Of a DNA stretch of 64,000 nucleotides, positions 38,001 through 46,098 are shown one piece after another (the stretch's first letter is position 1; each line of letters begins with the position of its first letter). The notes below the pieces were generated by a model. The model had not been told where the DNA came from. It did not search any database and worked only from the letters and a program-made list of their open reading frames with translations. The position numbers and the translations under genes were made by a program. Source of the DNA: Leptospiraceae bacterium (GTDB lineage Bacteria; Spirochaetota; Leptospiria; Leptospirales; Leptospiraceae). The stretch lies in contig JACKPC010000001.1 in the NCBI GenBank assembly GCA_024233835.1, positions 806,001 through 870,000 on the forward strand. The letters are read 5' to 3'.

Positions 38001-38093
38001 TTTCATTTTCTCGTTACAGGCTGTTAAAAAGGTAAAAGCTACACTCAAGAATAAAAATTTTCCAATTGTTAAGCTTAATTTTTTCGTTTTCAT
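35019..38093 (-). CDS. Large lipoprotein with Ig-like N-terminal region
   Basis: A 1024-residue lipoprotein (lipobox LTAC, Cys26). Residues about 90-210 look like a bacterial Ig-like (SbsA type) domain, with YKSLEIIFSHAMKQ and LNSSETYTLSISAGAL. The remainder is beta-rich and Asn/Gly/Ser-rich with paired cysteines; no enzyme motif is seen. It lies 29 bases downstream of the 1177-residue lipoprotein gene, so the two are one operon and may form a surface complex. Function unknown. A hairpin follows the stop. Confidence 0.78.
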   Translation of the reverse strand: MKTKKLSLTIGKFLFLSVAFTFLTACNEKMKAPDILPLALQGQKLDAYTEPLDSEENPTTGKTTDPGSVEFYVETDTTGSSTCTANTEPPTSFGENGPEAYFRVCDTSEVDRYKSLEIIFSHAMKQAKDPLNPEEGSVEANFSITGKTAGALLGPGGGGTFIWRSPRRLIFDPYKELNSSETYTLSISAGALTEDGKALKAFSKEFTASHDYLLNVSVNQGVNNYTLGGVDDVTLEKDEGAIILNTNFVNTANVFDTIQKVQLKKMGNTELAVDICLEPCSSLASPMDLSSTSLPPSIGGNTYYYEINTKSGKTYKRYFSFNYGDVNTEVNGLVKNVASGVLDEAHMVQFLKRVVERFTANDFKVTGKTFNDFAGLPKSNAKNTTKCINYSDGEANFQFVKSYGDNPDGGYCGPNGNEGLFVGTYNGILSFWSNSYFDMDVYVGSISIPGLTDGNDTVKAEMVVNSDGEMGIDLKGRKAYITLNVIARNRSTLGLVIPSGSKFFFSTNITLNGSDNSLRLARARTALGVNSEGVLNLAINTPHVPTDPINGNFYVDGWVQNLVVGNMELIKSTSWAADLLEPITEMIANGLVPQVKGAITQNMLKDVVQKIAPDVLNAVVGNLKTEGVTIALPDYLPAPLGGYPLNAKIQLSSDARVRHDGTNKAIVASVHTGITAATPNTNPRSHSAKPGFVYTKNPNEPLINPENSEPFKMSAANPGMMLALHSDAVNQAAYHMWKNRVLDLSIDENFIDAINSFAGDDPLLKLSKSILKASAIVSILAPGQNEVKGVDASGTPLTPISGDDAVIFKIDPVMPPVLTMIPHSTYDPADETSGPSVKATFNDLQLTVQGKRKDGTKYTIGTVRVSLLADAKASFKEFSNKPCAQGLASCDTNKNNLNALSVKIFTSNLHYTLAVLEGSTYNPYGLDPKGITTVLDPLVTSLVVPLVNSVLHEIPLPGEVPFPALTNPSSGAVCNLSARTDNAIAFKGLKVPAADAGNPYLFANIPLKGSAVSDPGSIIVAPCN

Positions 38094-38122
38094 CGTTTTT
38101 CTCCATTCATAATTTAGCTAAA

Positions 38123-41100
38123 TCATTTCTCACTAAGAATAATATTCAACCTCTGCCAGTAGGTATCGTCATCATTCTTATTTAAACTATCCGCAAAAGG
38201 AAATCCTTTCGTATCTAATTTCTTTCCAAATTCATTGATGTCGGCAAATGCCTTGAGCAATACACCCGAAGAGTATAGAAGAGAATCACCGTCTTCTGTT
38301 TTTGTCTGTATCATATTAGACTTTAATAACCTTTCTGTATCTGACAATAAATCTACTATTTTGAAGGTTCCGATGGTCATCTGGGTTTCAAGAAAGGATA
38401 TATAACTTCCCGGCTCACCAAGGCTTCCCATCATAGCAAAGATATTTCGTCCGTAGGGGGCAATCTGGCGGATGAGAGGGGAAAGCTGTTTTGTAAGGAT
38501 GTCGGTTAACTGGTAGGGTCTTGTTCCATCTGTATTTACAAATAATGTGGCAGCTACGTTTAGAAGGTGTTTGATTTCCTCCGAACTCGGAGGAATTTCC
38601 GAAATCATATCAATAGCAAAGTCAGCACTTTTAATCAGGGAGTAGGGGGAGCTCGTTCCGAAATAATCTCGTACAAATTGTACCGAATCATTAACTCCAT
38701 TCCAGCTTGCATCAGTTGTGTCTGTAGAGCGAGAATCCGGGTAAGCCGCGAGTTCCACGGCTTTTTCATTGATATAGGTTTGCAGGTTATACTGCTCAAC
38801 AGTCGGAGAGTCCGAGCTTACTTTAATTTCTTTTACAATGGTCTGGATACCGGAGATAATGAGATCCCGGCCTTCCTTTTTATCACTCGCACCCAACTTG
38901 GCAAAGGCATTGATGAGTTTGGTCAGTAAATCAGTTTTAGATAGGAGGTTTAAAAGTCCATCCTGGTATTTACGCTCGTTCTCGGATAGAAGGCTGATAA
39001 CAGGTCTCAGGGTGTCATTGGGATAATAATCAGAAATCAGGGCATTCGGTGTACGGATTCCGTAACTCGTGGAGCTCATTTTAATCCGCACGCTCGGAAT
39101 TGTCGGAGGTGCAGGATTAGCAACCGGTAAAGACAGGTTGCCGGATGATACCGGATCCGGAGTAGAAAAGATATTCGGTCTGGCTAAAACCTTACTCAAA
39201 CCCACAAGCAGAGTAAAGGGATTTTTACTATTCGCCACATCCACCTGGTCGTCTAAAACTTTTGCAAGGCCTGCAATCAGGGGCAGGAGTTTATTACGTT
39301 TTTCCCAGTAGTTCGCCGTATCCGCCGGTTTCACTACATCCGAAGTTAAAAAACTCAAACGCTCCAGCACATCAAAATTCTGAGAAAGAACGGGGGGAAT
39401 CATACCGAAAACCAGAGAGGGACTCGGTACTAAGAGGTTAAAAACAAGGCTTGGAAGAACAAGAGATGTTGTGAGACTACTTGATATTCCGGAAGAACCA
39501 TAGCCCCAGCCTTCGATTAAAAGCACCGAGTCTCCCGGTACACTGGAGAAGGTCGCCAGATCGGTATTGAGTGCATTGTATTGTTTTAAGCGGAGGGTTT
39601 TAGCTGTGCTTGTATCTGAATTCCAGACCCCATTATAGTCTCCGCAATCGGTAAGGGAATTATTCGGACCACAATTGGGTTTTAGGCCCATCATACCTTT
39701 TAAACCGTTGCCTATAGCTATAATAAAAAGTCCCTCTTCAAATGGAACTGTGCTGGATAATTTGGCACGGGTTGGAATGATCACTACAAACCGTTTTTCA
39801 TACAGAAGCCACTGGAAGTTTTTGTAAAGGGCTTCTTCATCCGAATCTACCGCTCTTTCGGAATCGGTTTTTGTAATCTCCTGAATGGTATAGGTCCAAC
39901 TGGAACTTGTAGGAGGAGTCGGAAAAGTCGTACAGGCACCGGTCGGATGAGCAATTGTTGTTCCGTCGCTTTCTCTACCTCCGAGTCCGACCCAGCGGTA
40001 TCTATCGGCCAGGGCAACGCTTGCGTCTTTTTCCAGACAAATTTTATAATCCCCGGTTTTCCAGGTACTCTTGTATTTCAGGGTTTCTCCATTCAGGGCA
40101 ACATTGTCTCCGTTCGCATTTTTCTTGTTCTTATTATAATAGGGGCCGTAACCTTCAAACAAAACCCGCTTGACCCAGTTCATCACCCAGGGAGTAGTTT
40201 TGGCATAGACAGGATCCGTGGCGGCTTCGGTGATGGGTTTCGTGGAACCAATGGACTCTGTCTCTAAAAGGCGAAGTACGCGGGTGTTAATATTCACTTC
40301 TGTTCCGGCTGTAGTCGAAAGTTCTATATTATTTTTGAAGACATTGCGACTCTCTGCATTAAGTTTTAGAATATTCTTAAAATTAAACGTATCGGCACTA
40401 CGAAGGACGGATTGCAAAGACCAGAGGGTATCGCCTACTGTCATTTCTCCGCCGGTGGCTCCGGTAATGTAGTTATTACAGGTTGCACTGTTATTACAAT
40501 TATCTGTTGTATCCCAGACGTATCCGAAAGAATCCACAATTGAAAGCATGAAAAATAGGGTTTCGAGAGCTGAAGTTTTCAGACTACCATTATTGGAGTA
40601 GGAGCGGTCTTTTCCCTTAATATCGAGACGAATCAGGTCTTTAAGAGAATCTTCTACACCTGTAAGGGTAGAAGTAAAACTCATGAGAGCGAGAGTTTTA
40701 GCCAATTCATCGGTGAGAATCACCGAATTTTTCATCACGGAAGTATCGGGAATGATAAGTTTTCGTACTTCTTTAAAGAGATCTACCAGCAGGGTTTCAA
40801 ATTCACTGGAATGGCTGGCATTGCTGTACTCTGAGGTATAATTTGCTCCTCCAATTGTATTATAATCTTCTAAATTGATAATGAGTTCTTTAAAAACGGT
40901 TTCGGGAGACTTGGAATCAGAAAAACCGGCTTTCTTCTGGGTTACTTCTCCGAGATCTCCCATCATGGAAATCAAGTCCGATTTAATCGACTTATCTGTG
41001 ATGATAGTTGAATGCACCAATCCGTTCAGAAGAGTTTCCAGACCGGAACGCACATTTTTGTTGGTACTGAGACCTTTATGTGCTATATCTTCCGCTTTTA

Positions 41101-41656
41101 TAAGCAGGTCTTTCGTGTTCTTGGATTCCAGTTCGGTAGCAAAATCATTAAATTGTTTTTGAATCGTCGCCGAACTTTTCGTGTTATATTCATTGATTAA
41201 GTGAGCGGCAGAAATCGGAAGAAGCCCGCGTATGACCGGTTTGGAATAGTTCCGCAGACGCTCCATCATGGGGCTCAGGGCATTGTAAGAAACCGGGTCT
41301 ACGGTTCTGGCCCTTTCCAAAAGACTGGCCGTATGAGTCAGGGTGTTCTGTAATTCGCTTCGGGCCGAAAGCAGGGTAAATTGTAGGGCCCTGAGAGAAC
41401 CGCTTATGTCTTTCGGGTGAATTTTTCGCAGAGCCTTATCCAACTCGGTGTTAAAGCCATTGACATCGACACTGCTTAATCCTTTTTTTAGAACAGGAAA
41501 GGGGTCGAGTAGGTTAAAAAACTGTAGGGGTTTGGAGTAATCAAACCCATCTGAAAAAAGGAAGGGGTTGGTTATCTCTTTTTTAGCTTTATCGCTGCAA
41601 TAGCTCAGGATAAAAATTAGTAACAGAAGTTTGAATATTCGTTTTAGCATCTTCAT
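38123..41656 (-). CDS. Very large lipoprotein of unknown function
   Basis: A 1177-residue lipoprotein (signal FKLLLLIFILSYC, Cys20). The mature protein is mostly helical with many Leu/Ile/Ser/Asn and a central beta-rich part (about 490-680) containing three short cysteine pairs (for example DNCNNSATCNN, PNCGPNNSLTDCG). No recognised domain. First gene of a two-lipoprotein operon. A second start at Met3 is equally possible. Upstream, 230 bases of AT-rich DNA lead to the accessory island. Confidence 0.76.
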   Translation of the reverse strand: MKMLKRIFKLLLLIFILSYCSDKAKKEITNPFLFSDGFDYSKPLQFFNLLDPFPVLKKGLSSVDVNGFNTELDKALRKIHPKDISGSLRALQFTLLSARSELQNTLTHTASLLERARTVDPVSYNALSPMMERLRNYSKPVIRGLLPISAAHLINEYNTKSSATIQKQFNDFATELESKNTKDLLIKAEDIAHKGLSTNKNVRSGLETLLNGLVHSTIITDKSIKSDLISMMGDLGEVTQKKAGFSDSKSPETVFKELIINLEDYNTIGGANYTSEYSNASHSSEFETLLVDLFKEVRKLIIPDTSVMKNSVILTDELAKTLALMSFTSTLTGVEDSLKDLIRLDIKGKDRSYSNNGSLKTSALETLFFMLSIVDSFGYVWDTTDNCNNSATCNNYITGATGGEMTVGDTLWSLQSVLRSADTFNFKNILKLNAESRNVFKNNIELSTTAGTEVNINTRVLRLLETESIGSTKPITEAATDPVYAKTTPWVMNWVKRVLFEGYGPYYNKNKKNANGDNVALNGETLKYKSTWKTGDYKICLEKDASVALADRYRWVGLGGRESDGTTIAHPTGACTTFPTPPTSSSWTYTIQEITKTDSERAVDSDEEALYKNFQWLLYEKRFVVIIPTRAKLSSTVPFEEGLFIIAIGNGLKGMMGLKPNCGPNNSLTDCGDYNGVWNSDTSTAKTLRLKQYNALNTDLATFSSVPGDSVLLIEGWGYGSSGISSSLTTSLVLPSLVFNLLVPSPSLVFGMIPPVLSQNFDVLERLSFLTSDVVKPADTANYWEKRNKLLPLIAGLAKVLDDQVDVANSKNPFTLLVGLSKVLARPNIFSTPDPVSSGNLSLPVANPAPPTIPSVRIKMSSTSYGIRTPNALISDYYPNDTLRPVISLLSENERKYQDGLLNLLSKTDLLTKLINAFAKLGASDKKEGRDLIISGIQTIVKEIKVSSDSPTVEQYNLQTYINEKAVELAAYPDSRSTDTTDASWNGVNDSVQFVRDYFGTSSPYSLIKSADFAIDMISEIPPSSEEIKHLLNVAATLFVNTDGTRPYQLTDILTKQLSPLIRQIAPYGRNIFAMMGSLGEPGSYISFLETQMTIGTFKIVDLLSDTERLLKSNMIQTKTEDGDSLLYSSGVLLKAFADINEFGKKLDTKGFPFADSLNKNDDDTYWQRLNIILSEK

Positions 41657-41842
41657 TTTCCATGACCTTTACTTGTACCTTATTTTACAAGTCTTTCCAA
41701 AATAATCAAGAAAAAAAACTGACATGGCTGTCTGTTTTTAAAATTTTATACTTTCTTTTGCTTCTATCTACTGTTCTTCTTAGAACATGACGGCAAAACT
41801 TTTTAAAGGTGTCAACAATTCCGTAAATAGCCTACTTACTTG

Positions 41843-41854
41843 TTTACATGTAAA
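41843..41854. other. 12-bp palindrome upstream of the lipoprotein operon
   Basis: TTTACATGTAAA is a perfect palindrome in the otherwise empty stretch 41657-41883, about 190 bases before the lipoprotein start. It could be a repressor site or chance in AT-rich DNA. Confidence 0.25.
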
Positions 41855-41883
41855 GAATCCCTCTTGATTTTTTAAGCGGATAC

Positions 41884-41942
41884 TCAATGATTTAAAATTG
41901 GCTTGCAAAACTTTAAATAGTCAGGGAAAATTTTTCTAAAAT
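41884..41942 (+). repeat. Island repeat, 5' flank copy 1
   Basis: Nearly identical to 42914-42971 (a few substitutions and a 1-base gap), which lies directly before the ATG of the first cyclase. A shortened, diverged copy is at 52828-52862. Here it runs straight into a cyclase fragment, so it marks the left edge of the island. Confidence 0.8.
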
Positions 41943-42105
41943 TGTAAACTCAAGTTTAAGTCTTGATGAAGTTTTTAACTATGCTGTTTTAGAACTTTTT
42001 ACAAAAATGGATACCGATATTTATCTTCTTCAATTGGTAGACGAGAAACATAACCCATTAATATCCCGCTGTATTTCCGGTGCACTTATAAAAATATATC
42101 TTTAA
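41941..42105 (+). pseudogene. Fragment of receptor adenylate cyclase GAF domain
   Basis: The frame reads IVNSSLSLDEVFNYAVLELF, then MDTDIYLLQLVDEKHNPL and SRCISGAL before a stop. It aligns with TINSSHILEETFTMAVTELF, GADLFILQLVNPDKNEF and VRCSAGYL of the cyclase at 43184-46051. The repeat flank is joined directly to this internal part, so about 600 codons before it and all after it are missing. It is the relic of a third cyclase copy. Confidence 0.75.
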
Positions 42106-42125
42106 TCTCTGTGGATTTCTAAATA

Positions 42126-42389
42126 TCATGAGTAATACCTTATTGTAATTTTAAACTCTTTATTAATCGGTATCTCTATTTCCAGACTTGCTTCCTCGGC
42201 TACTTGTGAAAAGTTTTTTGATTCAGTTTTGATTCTTCCTTCTTTCCATAACTCTTTGGATGGTAAGTATTTTGACTTCCAGGTTCGTAGTGTAGATACT
42301 GGAAGAGAATTTTTCCGACAGTAGTCAGACATACTCAACCCGCTTCGCTGCCAGTTTGATAGATGTTCTAATCTTTTTTCATGTTCCAT
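42126..42389 (-). CDS. IS66-type orfA (TnpA) remnant
   Basis: An 87-residue protein with WQRSGLSMSDYCRKNSL and PVSTLRTWKSKY, the helix-turn-helix signature of the IS66 TnpA accessory protein. The companion tnpB and tnpC genes are absent on both sides, so it is an orphan of a former IS66 insertion. ATG start; C-terminus (IEIPINKEFKITIRYYS) complete. Confidence 0.75.
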   Translation of the reverse strand: MEHEKRLEHLSNWQRSGLSMSDYCRKNSLPVSTLRTWKSKYLPSKELWKEGRIKTESKNFSQVAEEASLEIEIPINKEFKITIRYYS

Positions 42390-42502
42390 TATGCTTTTAC
42401 TTTCGCATAATTCTTTTATTATTTCAAGGTGGGTATATTTTAACGCTTACTATTCATTGATGAGAATTACGACTTTTTCCTTGTAGTTTTCTATACTACT
42501 TT

Positions 42503-42938
42503 TCAATTAATTCTTTCAAACAAAATAGATGAGGATAACTCTTTTTTGCAGCTTATATTAAGATTTCTTTGGTTATAGCGAAGTATGCCCTGGATGATTT
42601 CTTCGACCTGTTTTGGGGTCTGCATAATGCCACCACTGAAGCTAATTTTGATAACCGGATGTTTCTTTTGGCAGTCCCAGTTTTTCTTCAGATTAAGTCC
42701 CTTAAAAAGCTTCTTTCAGTGTATCAATAAATACGCTCTTACCAAATCGTCTCGGGCGGGAGAGAAAGTAATATTTCTCGGCATCGACAAGCTGTCGAAC
42801 AAAACTACTTTTATCCACGTAATAGAGATTGTCTTCTATCATTTCGGAAAATGTCTGCACACCGAGTGGAAGCTTTTTAATAATATAAAGGTACTTAGCG
42901 AAAAAGATTTCTGTCAATGATTTAAAATTAGCTTGCAA
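42503..42938 (-). pseudogene. AAA-ATPase-like/DUF1703 gene, N-terminal remnant with frameshift
   Basis: From a TTG at 42938 the frame reads LPLGVQTFSEMIEDN, YYVDKSSFVRQLVDA and the P-loop-like YYFLSRPRRFGKSVFIDTL, the standard N-terminus of the AAA-ATPase-like (DUF1703, PD-(D/E)XK-linked) family. After KEAF a stop occurs; the next frame continues FKGLNLKKNW, KKHPVIKISFSGG and VEEIIQGILRYNQ to a stop near 42503, as expected for the family after a small deletion. The rest of the ATPase and the nuclease domain are lost. It is divergent from the first cyclase gene. Confidence 0.75.
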
Positions 42939-42971
42939 ATTTTAAATAGTCAGGGAAAATTTTTCTAAAAT
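42914..42971 (+). repeat. Island repeat, 5' flank copy 2
   Basis: Second copy of the 58-base segment at 41884-41942. It covers the divergent start region between the nuclease remnant and the first cyclase, so it includes the 5' codons of one and the leader of the other. It probably carries the promoters of both. Confidence 0.8.
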
Positions 42972-43295
42972 ATGAAGATTCATTTTGTATTTTTATTTCT
43001 CCTATTATCATTTACTATTCATTGTAAAAATAAAGATTCCAGCCCTTCTAAGGCAGAAAACGGTGTAATTGACCTCCGCAACTGGAATGGAGAACCCATA
43101 AAAGTGGATGGAGAATGGGAATTTTATCCAATGGAATTTATTCCCCTCGTAGGGAATGGTCGTGACCATTCCGGTCGTGACCCATGGGGGCAAAGGGATA
43201 TGGAACCTATCGATTACGGGTGTTATTACCTGAATCCCCCGGACTATTGGGAGTCAAAATATCTAACATCGGCACTGCATACGAGTTTTGGGTAA
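42972..43295 (+). pseudogene. N-terminal part of adenylate cyclase 1, out of frame with the rest
   Basis: A signal peptide with loose lipobox (FLFLLLSFTIHC) is followed by IDLRNWNGEPIKVDGEWEFY, the usual start of a 7TMR-DISM extracellular domain. From about codon 58 the frame reads low-complexity VGNGRDHSGRDPWGQRD and ends at 43295, while the true continuation (GAKGYGTYRLRVLLPES) lies in another frame from 43184. The break coincides with a palindromic insert-like segment at 43153-43182. Confidence 0.7.
43153..43182. repeat. Small palindromic repeat at the frame break
   Basis: GGAATGGTC and GACCATTCC pair across two bases (43153-43172), and GGTCGTGACC occurs twice (43158-43167 and 43173-43182). 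The base composition differs from the surrounding gene. The same core, GGTCACGACCC, is seen at 24504. It looks like a REP-type unit inserted into the coding sequence. Confidence 0.55.
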
Positions 43296-46051
43296 ACGGG
43301 AAAAGACACGTCTCAGGTGGAAATGTGTCCGAAAAGGAAGAATCAACTATTCCCGGTTTTAATCCCAAACTGGTTCTCCTGGATAAAGAAAATATTCTAA
43401 GGAAGAATCAAACAAGAACAATAGAGCTTATATTTAAAGTTTCTAATCATCATAATGGATATGGAGGTGGAATCTGGCATCCGATTCAAGTAGGAGATTA
43501 CCATACTCTGTCTAATCGGATTCAAAGGACTGCCATTATTGACTTTTTCCTATTAGGCTCCATTCTAATTATGGGTCTATACCATTTTGGACTTTATTTT
43601 TTACGAAAAAAAGATCCCTCCACTCTCTGGTTTGGTATTTATTGTATCCTGATTTCTATTCGCATACTTTTAACCGGAGAAAAGTATTTAGAGAGGTTGG
43701 TTCCAAATAGTTATAAGCCATTAACTTTTTTAGAATATATAAGTTTAGTATTACTAGTTCCGGTCTTTGTAAACTTCATATACTATATCTTTCCTGAAGA
43801 ATATACAAATCGAGTGAGAAAGGGATTTGTATGGGTGGGATACCTATTTACCCTTCCGATTCTTTTATTATCTTCCTTTTATTATACTAAAACTACTACA
43901 AGTATTCAGGTCTATATACTTATCACATCTTTTTTTACCATTTATGGTTTAGTAAAAGCTACTCTTAACAGAAGGCAGGGAGCGAAAACCTTTTTGGGTG
44001 GTTTTTTATTTTTCTTTGTGATTATTATTCATGATATCTTGCATGCACAACTTATCATAGAATCAATTCCATTATTTGCTCCTGGTTTATTCGGGTTTAT
44101 TTTTTCTCAAGCAGCGGTTCTTTCCATGCGGTTTTCCAGTGCATTTAATATTTCAGAAAACTTAAGTAACGACTTAGAAAAATTAAACAGTTCCCTGGAA
44201 CAAAAAGTAGCAGAGAGGACTTTACAATTAGAAATTCAAAGCAGAGAGATCGAAGACAATTATAATGTACAAAAAGTTTTAAATTCCATTTTAGAAATTT
44301 CCCTCCAAAACATTTCTTTAAATGAACAGATGGATAAAATCTTAAAAATAATTCTCTCCTTAGAATGGATAGCAGCTGATAAGGGAAGTATTTTTTTAAA
44401 AGACAAGAATTCGGAACATCTAATCATGATCTCTAATTTTGGTTTGCATGAACATTTACTTTCCGCTTGTGCATATCTACCTCTCGGGTTTTGCTTCTGC
44501 GGAAAAGCTGCTTCCGAAAAAAGAATAATTTATAGAAATCAACTCGATGAAGACCATAATGTTACTTACCCGGAGATCGAACCCCACGGGCATTATTGTA
44601 TTCCGATTCTCTATCATCATAATTTATTAGGAGTTTTGAATCTATACGTTAATGAGGGACATATTCGGATTCAAAAAGAAGAAAAGGTTTTAAGTTCTAT
44701 TGTCAATGTGATGGCAGGTATTATTCAACAAAAGTGGGCTGAAGAAGAATTAAAGGATGCACAATTGATTGCAGAAAAAGCAAAAGAGAAAGCTTTAATT
44801 GCACAAAAAGAAACAACGTTTTTAAATGAATTTGCCAAAACAATTAACTCCAGTCATATATTAGAAGAAACCTTTACTATGGCGGTTACAGAATTGTTTA
44901 AAAAAATCGGTGCGGATTTATTTATATTGCAGTTAGTCAATCCCGATAAAAATGAATTTTTTGTCCGCTGTAGTGCAGGATATCTTACGCAGGAACAAAA
45001 TCTATTTCTGACAATGACAATTTATCCTATCAAACCGGAAGCCGGCACTCCCTACCTTACTTTTTCCCAAAAAAGGACTACGTATTTAAGACATGCCGGG
45101 TTACTAATGAAAAATAGTTCTTCTCGATTTGATACATTCTTTATCGAGAAATTAAAACTAACCACTATCTTTCAGATTCCTTTAATCGTTCAAGAGGATG
45201 TGAAAGGAATTATGCATATAAATAAATTTGGTGGATTAAATAAACTATCCAAAGATGAGATTCATTTTTGTGAGTCTCTTTGTGAGCAATTAGCTATTGC
45301 TGTGAATAATTCCCATCTTTATGAATTGACTGAAAAGGAACGTCAAAAATCAGAAAACTTGTTATTAAATATCCTTCCAGAAGATGTAGCCAAAGAATTA
45401 AAGGAAAAAGGTTCTTACGAACCAGTATTATTTGAATCCGTCAGCGTTATGTTTACCGACTTCAAAGGTTTTACCCAGATTGCAGAAAAGCTTACACCCC
45501 AGGAACTGGTGAAAGACTTAGACACCTGTTTTGTGCAGTTTGATAAAATCAGCGAAAAATATAATTTAGAAAAGCTGAAGACAATAGGTGACAGCTATAT
45601 GTGTGCCGGAGGAATTCCTCGTAAGAATAAAACCCATGCTATAGATTGCATATTGGCTGCTCTTGAAATTCAGGATTTTATGAATATGATGAAAAGCTTA
45701 AAAGAAGAAATGGGTTTTCCCTACTGGGAACTTCGGCTTGGCATCCACTCAGGTCCGTTAGTTGCCGGTGTTATAGGTGAGAGGAAATTTGCTTATGATG
45801 TCTGGGGCGATACGGTGAATACCGCAAGTCGTATGGAATCAAGCGGCACACCGGGTAAAATCAATATCAGTGGTGCCACATACGGACTGGTGAAGGTTTT
45901 TTTTGATTGTGAATACAGGGGAGATGTGGCAGCCAAGAACAAAGGTATGGTACAGATGTACTACGTGGACGGCCTAAAACCCGAATTTTCGAAGGATAAA
46001 GAAGGCAGGGTTCCCAACGGCAGGTTCTGGGAAATGTATGGGATTCCGTAG
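43184..46051 (+). CDS. Receptor-type adenylate cyclase 1 (7TMR-DISM, GAF, cyclase)
   Basis: The 955 residues contain the end of the DISM extracellular domain (GYGTYRLRVLLPES), seven membrane helices (about 115-325), a coiled coil, two GAF domains (about 375-520 and 560-710) and a class III cyclase domain (about 745-955). Metal-binding Asp residues are in MFTDFKGFTQIAEK and TIGDSYMCAGG; Asn and Arg are in GDTVNTASRMES. Lys in LEKLKTIGD and Asp in FAYDVWGD are the ATP-selecting residues, so the product should be cAMP. The signal peptide part is in another frame upstream, so export may be lost unless the ATG at 43184 is used. The stop codon lies in a palindromic repeat. Confidence 0.88.
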   Translation: MGAKGYGTYRLRVLLPESPGLLGVKISNIGTAYEFWVNGKRHVSGGNVSEKEESTIPGFNPKLVLLDKENILRKNQTRTIELIFKVSNHHNGYGGGIWHPIQVGDYHTLSNRIQRTAIIDFFLLGSILIMGLYHFGLYFLRKKDPSTLWFGIYCILISIRILLTGEKYLERLVPNSYKPLTFLEYISLVLLVPVFVNFIYYIFPEEYTNRVRKGFVWVGYLFTLPILLLSSFYYTKTTTSIQVYILITSFFTIYGLVKATLNRRQGAKTFLGGFLFFFVIIIHDILHAQLIIESIPLFAPGLFGFIFSQAAVLSMRFSSAFNISENLSNDLEKLNSSLEQKVAERTLQLEIQSREIEDNYNVQKVLNSILEISLQNISLNEQMDKILKIILSLEWIAADKGSIFLKDKNSEHLIMISNFGLHEHLLSACAYLPLGFCFCGKAASEKRIIYRNQLDEDHNVTYPEIEPHGHYCIPILYHHNLLGVLNLYVNEGHIRIQKEEKVLSSIVNVMAGIIQQKWAEEELKDAQLIAEKAKEKALIAQKETTFLNEFAKTINSSHILEETFTMAVTELFKKIGADLFILQLVNPDKNEFFVRCSAGYLTQEQNLFLTMTIYPIKPEAGTPYLTFSQKRTTYLRHAGLLMKNSSSRFDTFFIEKLKLTTIFQIPLIVQEDVKGIMHINKFGGLNKLSKDEIHFCESLCEQLAIAVNNSHLYELTEKERQKSENLLLNILPEDVAKELKEKGSYEPVLFESVSVMFTDFKGFTQIAEKLTPQELVKDLDTCFVQFDKISEKYNLEKLKTIGDSYMCAGGIPRKNKTHAIDCILAALEIQDFMNMMKSLKEEMGFPYWELRLGIHSGPLVAGVIGERKFAYDVWGDTVNTASRMESSGTPGKINISGATYGLVKVFFDCEYRGDVAAKNKGMVQMYYVDGLKPEFSKDKEGRVPNGRFWEMYGIP

Positions 46052-46093
46052 CCGCGTATTGCAATACGCGGCTACGGCAATACGCGGCTACGG
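46046..46093. repeat. Tripartite 16-bp palindromic repeat at cyclase 1 end
   Basis: CCGTAGCCGCGTATTG at 46046-46061 is followed without spacer by its exact complement CAATACGCGGCTACGG (46062-46077), and by the second arm again (46078-46093). The first arm contains the TAG stop of cyclase 1. The stop of the convergent AAA gene lies 6 bases further. A related triple is at 52192-52238. It may serve as a two-way terminator and as a recombination point. Confidence 0.88.
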
Positions 46094-46098
46094 CTTTA

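Noticed and set aside
42585..42920. 111-codon plus-strand frame near the first cyclase
   Set aside because: The reverse strand carries conserved AAA-ATPase-like blocks over the same interval, so this is an antisense shadow.
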